This document shows positions 12,415-24,395 of a stretch of 64,000 nt of DNA, in pieces (the first letter of the stretch is position 1; every line of letters begins with the position of its first letter). Origin of the DNA: Siphonodentalium dalli (taxonomy: Eukaryota > Mollusca > Scaphopoda > Gadilida > Siphonodentaliidae); assembly GCA_032622095.1 (NCBI GenBank), contig CP136061.1, positions 14,025,287-14,089,286 on the forward strand. Direction: 5' to 3'. Below the pieces are notes generated by a model. That model was not told where the DNA came from and searched no databases. It saw only the letters and a program-made list of their open reading frames with translations. Made by a program: the position numbers and the translations under genes.

Positions 12415-14285
12415 CTAGTGTTTAGTGTCTATTTTTGCGCTGACAACTCATCAGGGGACGAGCGCGTAATTTAGATAAGTCGACATGTTTTGATGTAGGA
12501 TTCCATTCGTGACGGAATACATCGGATTACAGTTTAAATTTGCATATTCTATGCGAGCTCCGATGGCTTGACCAGTATATAACAGTGCCATTCATTCCAT
12601 TTTCGCGAAATAGAGCATATCATCAACATCTCTTCCCAAATATATGGGTTGAAATCACAGTACATGCTAGAAGGCTCAGCATGTGTGCATATCCAGACAA
12701 GATAGAGCATAGTATCAAATTGGATTATCCAAATGAACTAGTAGGCCCCAGGTTCCTTGTTAGTATGCCAGAGCGTGGTACCCGTTATGAATTTATCATT
12801 CATTATAGGTAACAGAAGGCTCCGTGTATAGCACATGCAATGCTAATGAGAATTAATTCACGTGTATTGTCCAGGCATCAAGGCCAGCGTGTCCATTACG
12901 TGTAATCTGCACATCTTGGTGCGCCCATTCATTTGGGATATTTATATGTATAGCTATAGCGATAATATAGCATTGATAGTTTATGTTCATGTATGATTTG
13001 TACATCCAGTGGTAGATGTTACCAGTTACTGAAAACTTTCCGTTTCGGTGTAGTGTATTAACTAAGACAATCCTAACACCCAGGCTGGCGCAAATCCGTT
13101 CCCAAGCGGGTCCTTGAAATGTCATGTGTATATTTGACTTGTATCGTTAGCTATACGAACTAGAATGCACTCAGAGAGATGCCAACGTGCGCAAAAATGT
13201 AATAAACAATAATTTAAAAAATAATTTCACTGTATTTTACTTAATTTATTTTATTTAATTTAATGTTAGCAAAAAAAGACAATTACCATTTCTCATTTCA
13301 TCACAGATAAAAGGCAAATTACTATATTAATCATTTAAGTAATTAAAACCAATTCCATGTTGCCGAAAGGATGAGACTTTAATATCGATTACATTTTTTT
13401 CAGAGGCATATTTTGATTTTCATTTTCCGATAGTCAAAGTTGACCAAAGGAGCAATTATAAGAAATAATTAATACCATTTGTGTAAATATTGATAGCAGC
13501 CAATATGCAACAGTACTGTTGCGCGAGCGCACGTAATAATATAGCATTGTTAGTTTATGACCAGAGTGTATACTCGTTGTGTCATATGCATAATTATAGT
13601 GCGCCCATTGAGTTGGGATATTTGTATTTGTATAGCTATAGCAATAATATGGCATTGTTAGTTAAGTTTTGCCAAATTTAATTGAGAGTATGTAACTGGG
13701 GAAATTGAAGGAAATTCTTATTTTGTTATTGTTGTTAAATAGTGTAAAAGCTAATCACACATACAGGTAAGATGAGTTAGTGAAACAAGCTAGTATTATT
13801 AATATATATCAGAGTAACAATAAATATCTAAGCGACACAAAAAATTACATTTAATGTTGCTAAGACAGTTGTAAAACTTGAAGTATCTGTCATCGCAGCA
13901 ATCATATCATACATATTATTTCGTCATGTGCCTTAGTTGGCAACAACGCCGAACCACCAATTAATCCCCTGCTCGCCATTCACAATCGACTTATTAACCG
14001 ATTGTCTTATACCACCTTCGATGATGTTTTATGACTTAATAGTTCACATCACATAATTTAAAAACCCACATGGCAAAAATATTTGATAAATGAATTTTTG
14101 TTCTGCCAAATAAAAATATGTTTTGCCATTAGCAAATTTGGCAAATGGCAGCGCGAACCCTGCTTATGAAGACGCGTGTTACAGACTAAAACGGAACACA
14201 TTGTAAAACTATTATCCAACAATATACCAAATACGTGCAATCAAATTTGTCAAATGATCAGATAATTATTCACCGTACGCGATGA
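12415..14285. other. No gene seen; one short dispersed duplicate
   Basis: A block with GCGCCCATT...TTGGGATATTT...TATAGCTATAGC recurs at about 12921-12985 and 13600-13665. A 90-residue frame at 12540-12812 (+) has no recognisable domain and is not supported. Confidence 0.4.
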
Positions 14286-16262
14286 GCATCATTTAAATAA
14301 ACAATGAATATGTATAATTATTACACGCTTAAATAAACAATGAATATGTATAATTATTACACGCTTAACTAAACAATGAATATGTATAATTATTACACGC
14401 ATCATTTAAATAAACAATGAATATGTATAATTATTACACGCATCATTTAAATAAACAATGAATATGTATAATTATTACACGCTTGTTCCCAGAAGTACAG
14501 TGTTATTTAAATAAACAATGAATATGTATGATTATTACACGCTTAAATAAACAATGAATATGTATAATTATTACACGCTTGTTCCCAGAAGTACAGGGTT
14601 ATTTAAATAAACAATGAATATGTATAATTATTACACGCTTAAATAAACAATGAATATGTATAATTATTACACGCTTAAATAAACAATGAATATGTATAAT
14701 TATTACACGCTTGTTCCCAGAAGTACAGTTAAATAAACAATGAATATGTATAATTATTACACGCTTAAATAAACAATGAATATGTATAATTATTACACGC
14801 TTAAATACACAATGAATATGTATTATTATTACACGCATCATTTAAATAAACAATGAATATGTATAATTATTATACGCTTGTTCCCAGAAGTACAGTATTA
14901 TTTAAATAAACAATGAATATGTATAATTATTACACGCTTAAATAAACAATGAATATGTATAATTATTACACGCTTGTTCCCAGAAGTACAGTGTTATTTA
15001 AATAATCAATGAATATGTATAATTATTACACGCTTAAATAAACAATGAATATGTATAATTATTACACGCTTGTTCCCAGAGGTACAGTTAAATAAACAAT
15101 GAATATGTATAATTATTACACGCTTAAATAAACAATGAATATGTATAATTATTACACGCTTAAATAAACAATGAATATGTATAATTATTACACGCTTAAA
15201 TAAACAATGAATATGTATAATTATTACACGCTTGTTCCCAGAAGTACAGTTAAATAAACAATGCATATGTATAATTATTACACGCTTAAATAAACAATGA
15301 ATATGTATAATTATTACATGCTTAAATAAACAATGAATATGTATAATGAATACACGCTTAAATAAACAATGAATATGTATAATTATTACACGCTTGTTCC
15401 CAGAAGTACAGTTAAATAAACAATGAATGTGTATAAATATTACACACTTAAATAAACAATGAATATGTATAATTATTACACGCTTGTTTCCAGAAGTACA
15501 GTGTTATTTAAATAAACAATGAATATGTATAATTATTACACGCTTATGAATATTTATAATTATTACACGCTTGTTCCCAGAAGTACAGTGTTATTTAAAT
15601 AAACAATGAATATGTATAATTATTACACGCTTGTTCCCAGAAGTTAAATAAACAATGAATATGTATAATTATTACACGCTTGTTCCCAGAAGTACAGTGT
15701 TATTTAAATAAACAATGAATATGTATAATTATTATACGCTTGTTCCCAGAAGTACAGTTAAATAAACAATGAATATGTATAATTATTACACGCTTGTTCC
15801 CAGAAGTACAGTGTTATTTAAATAAACAATGAATATGTATAATTATTACACGCTTGTTCCCAGAAGTACAGTTAAATACACAATGAATATGTATAATTAT
15901 TACACGCTTGTTCCCAGAAGTACAGTGTTATTTAAATAAACAATGAATATGTATAATTATTATACGCTTGTTCCCAGAAGTACAGTTAAATACACAATGA
16001 ATATGTATAATTATTACACGCTTGTTCCCAGAAGTACAGTTAAATACACAATGAATATGTATAATTATTACACGCTTGTTCCCAGAAGTACAGTTAAATA
16101 AACAATGAATATGTATAATTATTACACGCTTGTTCCCAGAAGTACAGTTAAATAAACAATGAATATGTATAATTATTACACGCTTGTTCCCAGAAGTACA
16201 GTTAAATAAACAATGAATATGTATAATTATTACACGGTTGTTCCCAGAAGTACAGTGTTATT
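14286..16262. repeat. Two-state minisatellite (35-bp unit A, with or without 24-bp unit B)
   Basis: Unit A is about 35 bp (TAAATAAACAATGAATATG, then TATAATTATTACACGC). It is followed either by another A or by B (TTGTTCCCAGAAGTACAG with optional TGTTATT). Left of about 14480 it is mostly A; right of about 15580 almost every A is followed by B. More than 45 copies of A are present. The repeat's minus-strand ORFs are artefacts. Confidence 0.95.
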
Positions 16263-16473
16263 GCTGTTCCATATTTACAAATACGTATGGAACGTACGCT
16301 CCATACGCATCTCGTTGACGTAAAATGACGTACATGACGATCGCATCAACCATGAAACCTGAACTATCAAATAAAAGCATCATCACACATGACAAAACAG
16401 GCCCTCTATGTGCCTAAATAAACCTTCTAAGCCTGTATTTTGAATGCACGGATTCTTGGACGCGAAGCGTGTA

Positions 16474-16626
16474 ATAAACACAGAACGACACGACGTGTAA
16501 ATGGGTTTGTCGATACGACACTCGTGCTGTCGCGGAAAGATAGAACTCTCGTTCTATACTTCCGCGACAGCACTCGTACCGTATTGACAAACACATTTAC
16601 ACGTCGTGTCGTTCTGTGTATTTATG
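16474..16626. repeat. Long foldback (inverted arms about 70 bp)
   Basis: The left arm ACACAGAACGACACGACGTG... and the right arm ...CACGTCGTGTCGTTCTGTGT pair across a tiny loop around 16550, including GTGCTGTCGCGGAA and TTCCGCGACAGCAC. A few mismatches exist. It is a foldback-type element or extruded palindrome about 1.1 kb upstream of coding exon 1. Confidence 0.85.
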
Positions 16627-16801
16627 CGGGTTAGACTATCCCTTGCACATGCAGCTTCTTTGTGTGAAATCACATTATTTCAGCTATAATGTTTTCCTTT
16701 TGATTTTCCCAGTCAATAATATTTTTTCAAACATGAAATTGGAAATTCACGTCGATTGTTATTTTCATATCAATGTCAGCCATTTTTTTTATATTTTCTC
16801 T

Positions 16802-17163
16802 TTAACCATTTACCCAACAGAAGGGCCCTGTGCCAATGCATTCTCTTATATATGCGAGTCGACCATAGGTCGCCTCGCATATATAAGAGAATGCATTGGC
16901 TTAACACATTAAAAATTATAAAATTGTTAAAGATTGTATGAAAAAATGGTAAAAAGTGTATATGCGAGGCGACCTATGATCGACTCGCATATATAAGAGA
17001 ATGCATTGGCACAGGGTATAACTGTAACTATCACAATGTGGTCAAGGAGCCGGTTCCAATGATATCCATATTTGTATGGTTCTATTGAGACAGACCGAAG
17101 ATATTTTAGGCTGTTGAAGCTTTATTTGGCCGGTTTTGGCCTGTTTGTTGGGTAAAGGGTTAA
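16802..17163. mobile_element. piggyBac-like MITE with palindromic core (copy 1)
   Basis: It begins TTAACCATTTACCCAACA and ends with the reverse complement of TTAACCCTTTACCCAACA (one mismatch). TTAA at both ends fits a piggyBac-type target duplication. The interior contains a 69-bp near-perfect palindrome (16832-16900, GCCAATGCATTCTCTTATAT...) and another half-arm set at 16959-17017. The right 150 bp recur at 47905-48050. No transposase. Confidence 0.75.
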
Positions 17164-17699
17164 ATTCTTCCTTGTCCTGCAACTGCATGTTTATCCTGTC
17201 CTGTGGACAATTTTGCATCTATTTTCGCCAATAATTCTTCAGAGATGGGGATTGATTCGTCCGGGCGTTTCCGTCCTGACCAAGCTTGCATGGCCTTTAT
17301 CTCCTTTTCCCTGAATTTTCGGGGTTAAATAATATTTTGCGCAAATTCGTTCGGTCCCTTACTTTGTAGGGGTTTATCAGAACCTTTTACGAAAGGCGTT
17401 TTATGAAATCTCTCTTTACATTCTTATTTATTTCGTAAAAAACAAAATACACTACGACAAACACGGTTTTGATGGACGCCGCCATCACCGGAAGCTGTAG
17501 GATTTTAGAAATATTGGATACTACAGCCCTGGAGAGAAGGGAAATGAAGACAATTGTATGATAATATATATGTTATATGTTATTCTGGGTCGTGTTATCT
17601 CAGGATCGGGTGCCCCTTGGTGGGGTGATCCAGTTTACCGTTGTACGACACAGCTTAATTGTCGACAATTGATCCTAAATATGGTTATTCTTTTCCAGA
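17164..17699 (+). other. Upstream/5' region of the PC-esterase-like gene
   Basis: It probably contains intron sequence ending in the acceptor at 17698, and possibly a noncoding exon or promoter. No TATA box or exon border can be fixed from sequence alone. Confidence 0.35.
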
Positions 17700-17955
17700 A
17701 TGGTAGTGTTGGCTTCACCGACGTCCGGCGGGAAGAATAAACGATGCACGGTGAAACATGTTGTCTTTGGTGTCATTGCGTTCGCTGGCAGCGTCATTAT
17801 CGTTCATGTGTTGTTAACATCACAGTACTCAACACGACTCCTATATGAGAACTTACTTACAGCGAAGGACAATTCTACTGGGCCCATTCTTAAATCAACG
17901 AAGATTGATGATAAGTCTACTGGGCCCATTCTTAAATCAAAGTCGAAGATTCAGG
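17700..17955 (+). CDS. PC-esterase-like type II membrane protein, coding exon 1
   Basis: First coding exon of a three-exon gene; the spliced product is 395 residues. It encodes residues 1-85 plus one base (phase 1). The ATG has a good context (A at -3, G at +4) and sits two bases after a candidate acceptor (tattcttttccag), so a noncoding 5' exon probably lies upstream. Residues 11-20 are basic. Residues about 20-40 are a hydrophobic segment typical of a signal anchor, implying a Golgi/ER type II topology with the catalytic part lumenal. The stem contains two copies of STGPILKS (residues 59-66 and 73-80), encoded by a minisatellite that continues into intron 1. A sequon is at N58. The exon ends at a consensus donor, AGG|GTAAGT. 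If unspliced, the frame stops at 18066. The join to exon 2 is inferred from phase and protein logic, not from transcripts. Confidence 0.8.
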
Positions 17956-20073
17956 GTAAGTATACCAGGTCCGTTATTAAATCAACGCCGGAGATTGATT
18001 GTAACTTTACATTGTGTACTTGGCCCGCTCTTATAAAATCACCGCCGATGATTGTAAAGTTTAGATAAGTCTACTATAGGCCCGTTCTTACGAAAGGCCG
18101 AACATTGAGGGTGAGTCTTCCAGCCCCTTTCTTATGAAAATGCAAAAGATGGAAGATCAGTATATTAGCCCCATTCTTATAATGTTCGCCGAGAAGGTCA
18201 GTATATTAGCCCCATTCTTATAATGTTCACTGAGAAGGTCAGTATATTAGCCCCATTCTTATAATGTTCACTGAGAATATCATTATATTAGCCCCATTCT
18301 TATAACGTTCACTGAGAATATCATTATATTAGCCCCATTCTTATAATGTTCACTGAGAATATCATTATATTAGCCCCATTCTTATAATGTTCACCGAGAA
18401 GATCATTATATTAGCCCCATTAGTATAATGTTCACAGAGAAGGTCAGTATATTAGCCCCATTCTTATAATGTTCACCGATGTCAGTATATTAGCCCCATT
18501 ATTATAATGTTCACAGATAAGGTCAGTATATTAGCCCCAATATTATAATGTTCACCGAGAAGATCATTATATTATCCACATTATTATAATGTTTACTGAT
18601 AAGATCATTATATTAGCCCCATTATTATAATGTTCACCGAGAAGATCATTATATTAGCCCCATTATTATAATGTTCACCGAGAAGATCATTATATTATCC
18701 CCATTATTATAATGTTCTCGGAGAAGTTCAGTATATTAGCCCCATTATTATAATGTTCACCGAGGTCAGTATATTAGCCCCATTCTTATAATGTTCTCGG
18801 AGAAGGTCAGTATATTAGCCCCATTCTTATAATGTTCACCGAGAAGATCATTATATTAGCCCCATTCTTATAATGTTCACCGAGAAGATCATTATATTAG
18901 CCCCATTATTATAATGTTCACTGAGAAGGTCAGTATATTAGGCCCATTCTTATAATGTTCACTGAGAAGGTCAGTATATTAGGCCCATTCTTATAATGTT
19001 CACCGAGAACATCATTATATTAGCCCCATTCTTATAATGTTCACCGAGAAGATCATTATATTAGCCCCATTATTATAATGTTCACTGAGAAGGTCAGTAT
19101 ATTAGGCCCATTCTTATAATGTTCACCGAGAAGATCATTATATTAGCCCCATTCTTATAATGTTTACTGAGAATATCATTATATTAGCCCCATTCTTATA
19201 ATGTTCACTGAGAAGATCATTATATTAGCCCCATTATTATAATGTTCACTGAGAAGGTCAGTATATTAGGCCCATTCTTATAATGTTCACCGATAAGATC
19301 ATTATATTAGCCCCATTGTTATAATGTTCACCGAGAAGATCATTATATTAGCCCCATTATTATAATGTTCACAGGGAAGGTCAGTATATTAGCCCCATTC
19401 TTATAATGTTCACCGAGAAGATCAGTATAATAGCCCCATTCTTATAATGTTTACCGAGGTCAGTATATTAGCCCCATTATTATAATGTTCACAGATAAGG
19501 TCAGTATATTAGCCCCATTATTATAATGTTCACTGAGAAGATCATTATATTATCCCCATTATTATAATGTTCACTGATAATATCATTATATTAGCCCCAT
19601 TATTATAATGTTCACCGAGAAGATCATTATATTAGCCCCATTATTATAATGTTCACCGAGAAGGTCAGTATATTAGCCCCATTCTTATAATGTTCTCGGA
19701 GAAGATCAGTATATTATCCCCATTATTATAATGTTCTCGGAGAAGATCAGTATATTAGCCCCATTATTATAATGTTCTCGGAGAAGATCAGTATATTAGC
19801 CCCATTATTAGAATGTTATCGGAGAAGATCAGTATATTAGCCCCATTCTTATAATGTTATCGGAGAAGATCAGTATATTAGCCCCATTCTTATAATGTAC
19901 TCGGAGAATATCAGTATATTAGCCCCATTCTTATAATGTTCTCGGAGAAGATCAGTATATTAGCCCCAGTATTAGAATGTTCTCGGAGAAGATCAGTATA
20001 TTAGCCCCATTCTTATAATGTTCTCGGAGAAGATCAGTATATTAGCCCCATTCGTATAATGTTCACGGAGAAA
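17876..20073. repeat. 41-45 bp satellite starting inside coding exon 1
   Basis: The anchor GCCCATTCTTA(T/A) recurs throughout. The first two units (42 and 45 bp) are coding and encode STGPILKS. Units three to six (to about 18160) are progressively altered. From about 18160 a regular roughly 41-bp unit (TATATTAGCCCCATTCTTAT, AATGTTCACCGAGAAGATCA) runs for about 45 copies to 20073. Variants of the tail (CACCGAGAAG, CTCGGAGAAG) occur in blocks. The exon's donor lies at the end of unit two. Confidence 0.92.
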
Positions 20074-20135
20074 ATCGAGGGCAACTCTATTAAGTATATT
20101 CTTACAAGAACGTGTATACTAGAGTTAGCCTCGAT
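20074..20135. repeat. Hairpin closing the 41-bp satellite
   Basis: ATCGAGG..AACTCTA at 20074 pairs with TAGAGTT..CCTCGAT ending 20135, with a loop of about 25 bases. It sits exactly where the satellite stops. Confidence 0.65.
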
Positions 20136-20177
20136 ATTCGTTAGTGTTACAGGAGTGGGTATATTTTATGCTGGTCA

Positions 20178-20621
20178 CACCCTGGTCAAGTGGTCCTGCT
20201 AATGTGCTATAATGCGGCTGCGTGCTGCCGAATTGATATGATGATGTTAGGGCAAACTGATGCTGTTACCAGAAAACACGGTTATATTTTTTTAATATCT
20301 CTTGTTTGCGGTGTTAATCGGAACATATTTTTAATTCTGGGTGTATTAGTTGTTGAAAGTTGACCATAATCAAGATGGTTATTCACGTCGTTTTAGAAAC
20401 ATCGGCGCAGGCATTATTATATTTTTCTTGAAAGTTTCGTACATGTACATACTCTGTTTTTCTCTCAAATCGCTCTGATTAGCCAACTCCGTGAAAATTA
20501 CAACTCTAGAAAATATAACGGTACTTGTTCGTAACGGTATCAGTTTGCCCTACCAGTATCATATCAATTCAGCAGGACCACCAGCATCATAGCAGAATGG
20601 CAGGACCACTTGGTCAGGGTG
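20178..20621. mobile_element. 444-bp TIR element with about 110-bp inverted ends
   Basis: The left end CACCCTGGTCAAGTGGTCCT...GAATTGATATGAT...TAGGGCAAACTGAT pairs with the right end ...CATATCAATTC...AGGACCACTTGGTCAGGGTG. Arms are about 110 bp and imperfect. The right end runs directly into the 34-bp satellite. No ORF of note. Confidence 0.8.
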
Positions 20622-22525
20622 GGGGTGGGAAATACATGTAACGAGGACACGCGTCAGGGTGGGAAATACATGTAACGAGGACACGCGTCAGGGTGGGAAA
20701 TACATGTAACGAGGACACGCGTCAGGGTGGGAAATACATGTAACGAGGACACACGTCAGGGTGGGAAATACATGTAACGAGGACACGCGTCAGGGTGGGA
20801 AATACATGTAACGAGGACACGCGTCAGGGTGGGAAATACATGTAACGAGGACACGCGTCAGGGTGGGAAATACATGTAACGAGGACACGCGTCAGGGTGG
20901 GAAATACATGTAACGAGGACACGCGTCAGGATGGGAAATACATGTAACGAGGACACGCGTCAGGATGGGAAATACATGTAACGAGGACACGCGTCAGGGT
21001 GGGAAATACATGCAACGAGGACACGCGTCAGGGTGGGAAATACATGTAACGAGGACACGCGTCAGGGTGGGAAATACATGTAACGAGGACACGCGTCAGG
21101 GTGGGAAATACGTGTAACGAGGACACGCGTCAGGGTGGGAAATACATGTAACGAGGACACGCGTCAGTAACACAGGGTGGGAAATACATGTAACGAGGAC
21201 ACGCGTCAGTAACACAGGGTGTGAAATACATGTAACGAGGACACGCGTCAGTAATACAGGGTGGGAAATATATGTAACGAGGACACGCGTCAGTGTGGGA
21301 AATACATGTAACGAGGACACGCGTCAGGGTGTGAAATACATGTAACGAGGACACGCGTCAGGGTGGGAAATACATGTAACGGTGACACGCGTCAGGGTGG
21401 GAAATACATGTAACGAGGACACGCGTCAGGGTGGGAAATACATGTAACGAGGACACGCGTCAGGGTGGGAAATACATGTAACGAGGACACGCGTCAGGGT
21501 GGGAAATGCATGTAACGAGGACACGCGTGAGTAACACAGGGTGGGAAATACATGTAACGAGGACACGCGTGCGTAACACAGGGTGGGAAATACATGTAAC
21601 GAGGACACGCGTGAGTAACACAGGGTGAGAAATACATGTAACGAGGACACGCGTGAGTAACATAGGGTGGGAAATACATGTAACGAGGACAGGCGTCAGG
21701 GTGGGAAATACATGTAACGAGGACACGCGTCAGGGTGTGAAATACATGTAACGATGACACGCGTCAGAGTGGGAAATACATGTAACGAGGACACGCGTCA
21801 GGGTGGGAAATACATGTAACGAGGACACGCGTCAGGGTGGGAAATACATGTAACGAGGACACGCGTCAGGGTGGGAAATACATGTAACGAGGACACGCGT
21901 CAGGGTGGGAAATACATGTAACGAGGAGACGCGTCAGGGTGGGAAATACATGTAACGAGGACACGCGTCAGGGTGGGAAATACATGTAACGAGGACACGC
22001 GTCAGGGTGGGAAATACATGTAACGAGGACACGCGTCAGGATGGGAAATACATGTAACGAGGACACGCGTCAGGGTGGGAAATACATGTAACGAGGACAC
22101 GCGTCAGTAACACAGGGTGGGAAATACATGTAACGAGGACACGCGTCAGTAACACAGGGTGGGAAATACATGTAACGAGGACACGCGTCAGTAACACAGG
22201 GTGGGAAATACATGTAACGAGGACACGCGTCAGTAACACAGGGTGGGAAATACATGTAACGAGGACACGTGTGAGTAACACAGGGTGGGAAATACATGTA
22301 ACGAGGACACGCGCCAGGGTGAAAAATACATGTAACGAGGACACGCGTCAGGGTGGGAAATACATGTAACGAGGACACGCGTCAGGGTGAAAAATACATG
22401 TAACGAGGACACGCGTCAGGGTGGGAAATACATGTAACGAGGACACGCGTCAGGGTGGGAAATACATGTAACGAGGACACGCGTCAGGGTGGGAAATACA
22501 TGTAACGAGGACACGCGTGAGTAAC
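20622..22525. repeat. 34-bp satellite (block 1)
   Basis: About 52 copies of a 34-bp unit (CAGGGTGGGAAATACATG, TAACGAGGACACGCGT). A 44-bp variant with an extra GTAACACAGG-type insert is interspersed in runs. Copies are nearly identical, so homogenisation is recent. It starts at the end of the TIR element at 20178-20621. Many minus-strand ORFs here are artefacts of the repeat. Confidence 0.95.
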
Positions 22526-22902
22526 AGCGGGCCCAATGTCAGCGAGATTCCAATGTATCTTGTTGTTCCAGTTGCTAAACGACTTTAAGTTATATCTCTA
22601 TATGTTAGTATTTCTTCTGTTTTTAGACAATTTTAGTCTTAATCTGTGGGAGCTAAATTTGTATCAACGTTAAAGGTGGATTAATATCTTTAAACAACAA
22701 ATTTGAAATAGTTGCGTGGGTATAAAATAATAAATATGAACTGAAGACCCTTGACCGGAAAGGCTTCTATAAATTAATATTGATTTTATTTCGAATATTT
22801 TATTGGGCCCGTTTATGTGCCTATTTTTAGAACAGACAATTCGGGTGATACCATATAGCGATATAGAGCATTAGGCTGTTCCTATGGCTACGTACCGAAC
22901 GT
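22526..22902. repeat. Unique spacer, copy A of a 1.2-kb duplication
   Basis: Non-satellite sequence from AACAGCGGGCCCAATG to ACCGAACGT. It recurs 1198 bp downstream (to 24100) with almost no differences. It contains the left inverted arm (AAAGGTGGATTAATATC...) of the element whose right arm starts the 50-bp satellite. Confidence 0.85.
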
Positions 22903-22918
22903 AACGAGGAAAGGCGGA

Positions 22919-23723
22919 GGACAGGCGTCAGGGTGGGAAATACATGTAACGAGGACACGCGTCAGGGTGTGAAATACATGTAACGATGACACGCGTCAGA
23001 GTGGGAAATACATGTAACGAGGACACGCGTCAGGGTGGGAAATACATGTAACGAGGACACGCGTCAGGGTGGGAAATACATGTAACGAGGACACGCGTCA
23101 GGGTGGGAAATACATGTAACGAGGACACGCGTCAGGGTGGGAAATACATGTAACGAGGACACGCGTCAGGGTGGGAAATACATGTAACGAGGACACGCGT
23201 CAGGGTGGGAAATACATGTAACGAGGACACGCGTCAGGATGGGAAATACATGTAACGAGGACACGCGTCAGGGTGGGAAATACATGTAACGAGGACACGC
23301 GTCAGTAACACAGGGTGGGAAATACATGTAACGAGGACACGCGTCAGTAACACAGGGTGGGAAATACATGTAACGAGGACACGCGTCAGTAACACAGGGT
23401 GGGAAATACATGTAACGAGGACACGCGTCAGTAACACAGGGTGGGAAATACATGTAACGAGGACACGTGTGAGTAACACAGGGTGGGAAATACATGTAAC
23501 GAGGACACGCGCCAGGGTGAAAAATACATGTAACGAGGACACGCGTCAGGGTGGGAAATACATGTAACGAGGACACGCGTCAGGGTGAAAAATACATGTA
23601 ACGAGGACACGCGTCAGGGTGGGAAATACATGTAACGAGGACACGCGTCAGGGTGGGAAATACATGTAACGAGGACACGCGTCAGGGTGGGAAATACATG
23701 TAACGAGGACACGCGTGAGTAAC
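22919..23723. repeat. 34-bp satellite (block 2, duplicate of end of block 1)
   Basis: It reproduces 21687-22525 in order, including variant units (CAGGGTGTGAAATAC, GATGACACGCG, CGCGCCAGGGTGAAAAAT), but lacks one 34-bp unit (the GAGGAGAC variant near 21925). Together with 23724-24100 it is copy B of a tandem duplication. Confidence 0.9.
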
Positions 23724-23864
23724 AGCGGGCCCAATGTCAGCGAGATTCCAATGTATCTTGTTGTTCCAGTTGCTAAACGACTTTAAGTTATATCTCTATA
23801 TGTTAGTATTTCTTCTGTTTTTAGACAATTTTAGTCTTAATCTGTGGGAGCTAAATTTGTATCA

Positions 23865-24395
23865 ACGTTAAAGGTGGATTAATATCTTTAAACAACAAAT
23901 TTGAAATAGTTGCGTGGGTATAAAATAATAAATATGAACTGAAGACCCTTGACCGGAAAGGCTTCTATAAATTAATATTGATTTTATTTCGAATATTTTA
24001 TTGGGCCCGTTTATGTGCCTATTTTTAGAACAGACAATTCGGGTGATACCATATAGCGATATAGAGCATTAGGCTGTTCCTATGGCTACGTACCGAACGT
24101 CAACTGTCCCAGATTGATTGGTTGTATTGTTTTATTCCATAGTTGTAAGCGATAATGAGTATAATTAACGTTTATTTGTGACAAAATTACACAATAAAAT
24201 TTCTGGTCTCTTTTAACAGTAACCACCATTGTTCGTTAGCTAAACAACCACACCTTTTTAGACCAGAACATATTCGAAATAAAATTAATATTTATCGATA
24301 GAAGCATTTCCGGACAGGAGTCTTCCATTCAGATCTAGTATTTTATACCCCGGTAACTATATACGACATGTTTACAAAGAGATAATCCACCTTTA
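23865..24395. mobile_element. Inverted-repeat element feeding the 50-bp satellite
   Basis: The left arm AAAGGTGGATTA...GGGTATAAAAT...CCGGAAAGGCTTCTAT...ATTTTATTTCGAATAT (23866-24003) is inverted at 24240-24395 (ATATTCGAAATAAAATTAAT...CATTTCCGGA...ATAATCCACCTTTATA). Arms are about 140 bp and imperfect. The outer end of the right arm is the first unit of the 50-bp array. Confidence 0.7.

Noticed and set aside
12540-12812. 90-residue + ORF as a host gene
   Set aside because: No recognisable domain, splice context or neighbouring coding signal; its length is within chance for this base composition.
14599-15266. ORFs with repeated RVIIIHIHCLFK
   Set aside because: Translation of the 35-bp minisatellite; no gene evidence.
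14286-16262. CRISPR-like array
   Set aside because: The repeats are directly adjacent with no variable spacers. The second unit is itself repeated, and the genome is eukaryotic.
21096-23610. Multiple overlapping ORFs of 60-102 residues with repeated VTCISHP / PRYMYFPP
   Set aside because: Artefacts of the 34/44-bp satellite read in different frames; duplicated exactly with the array.
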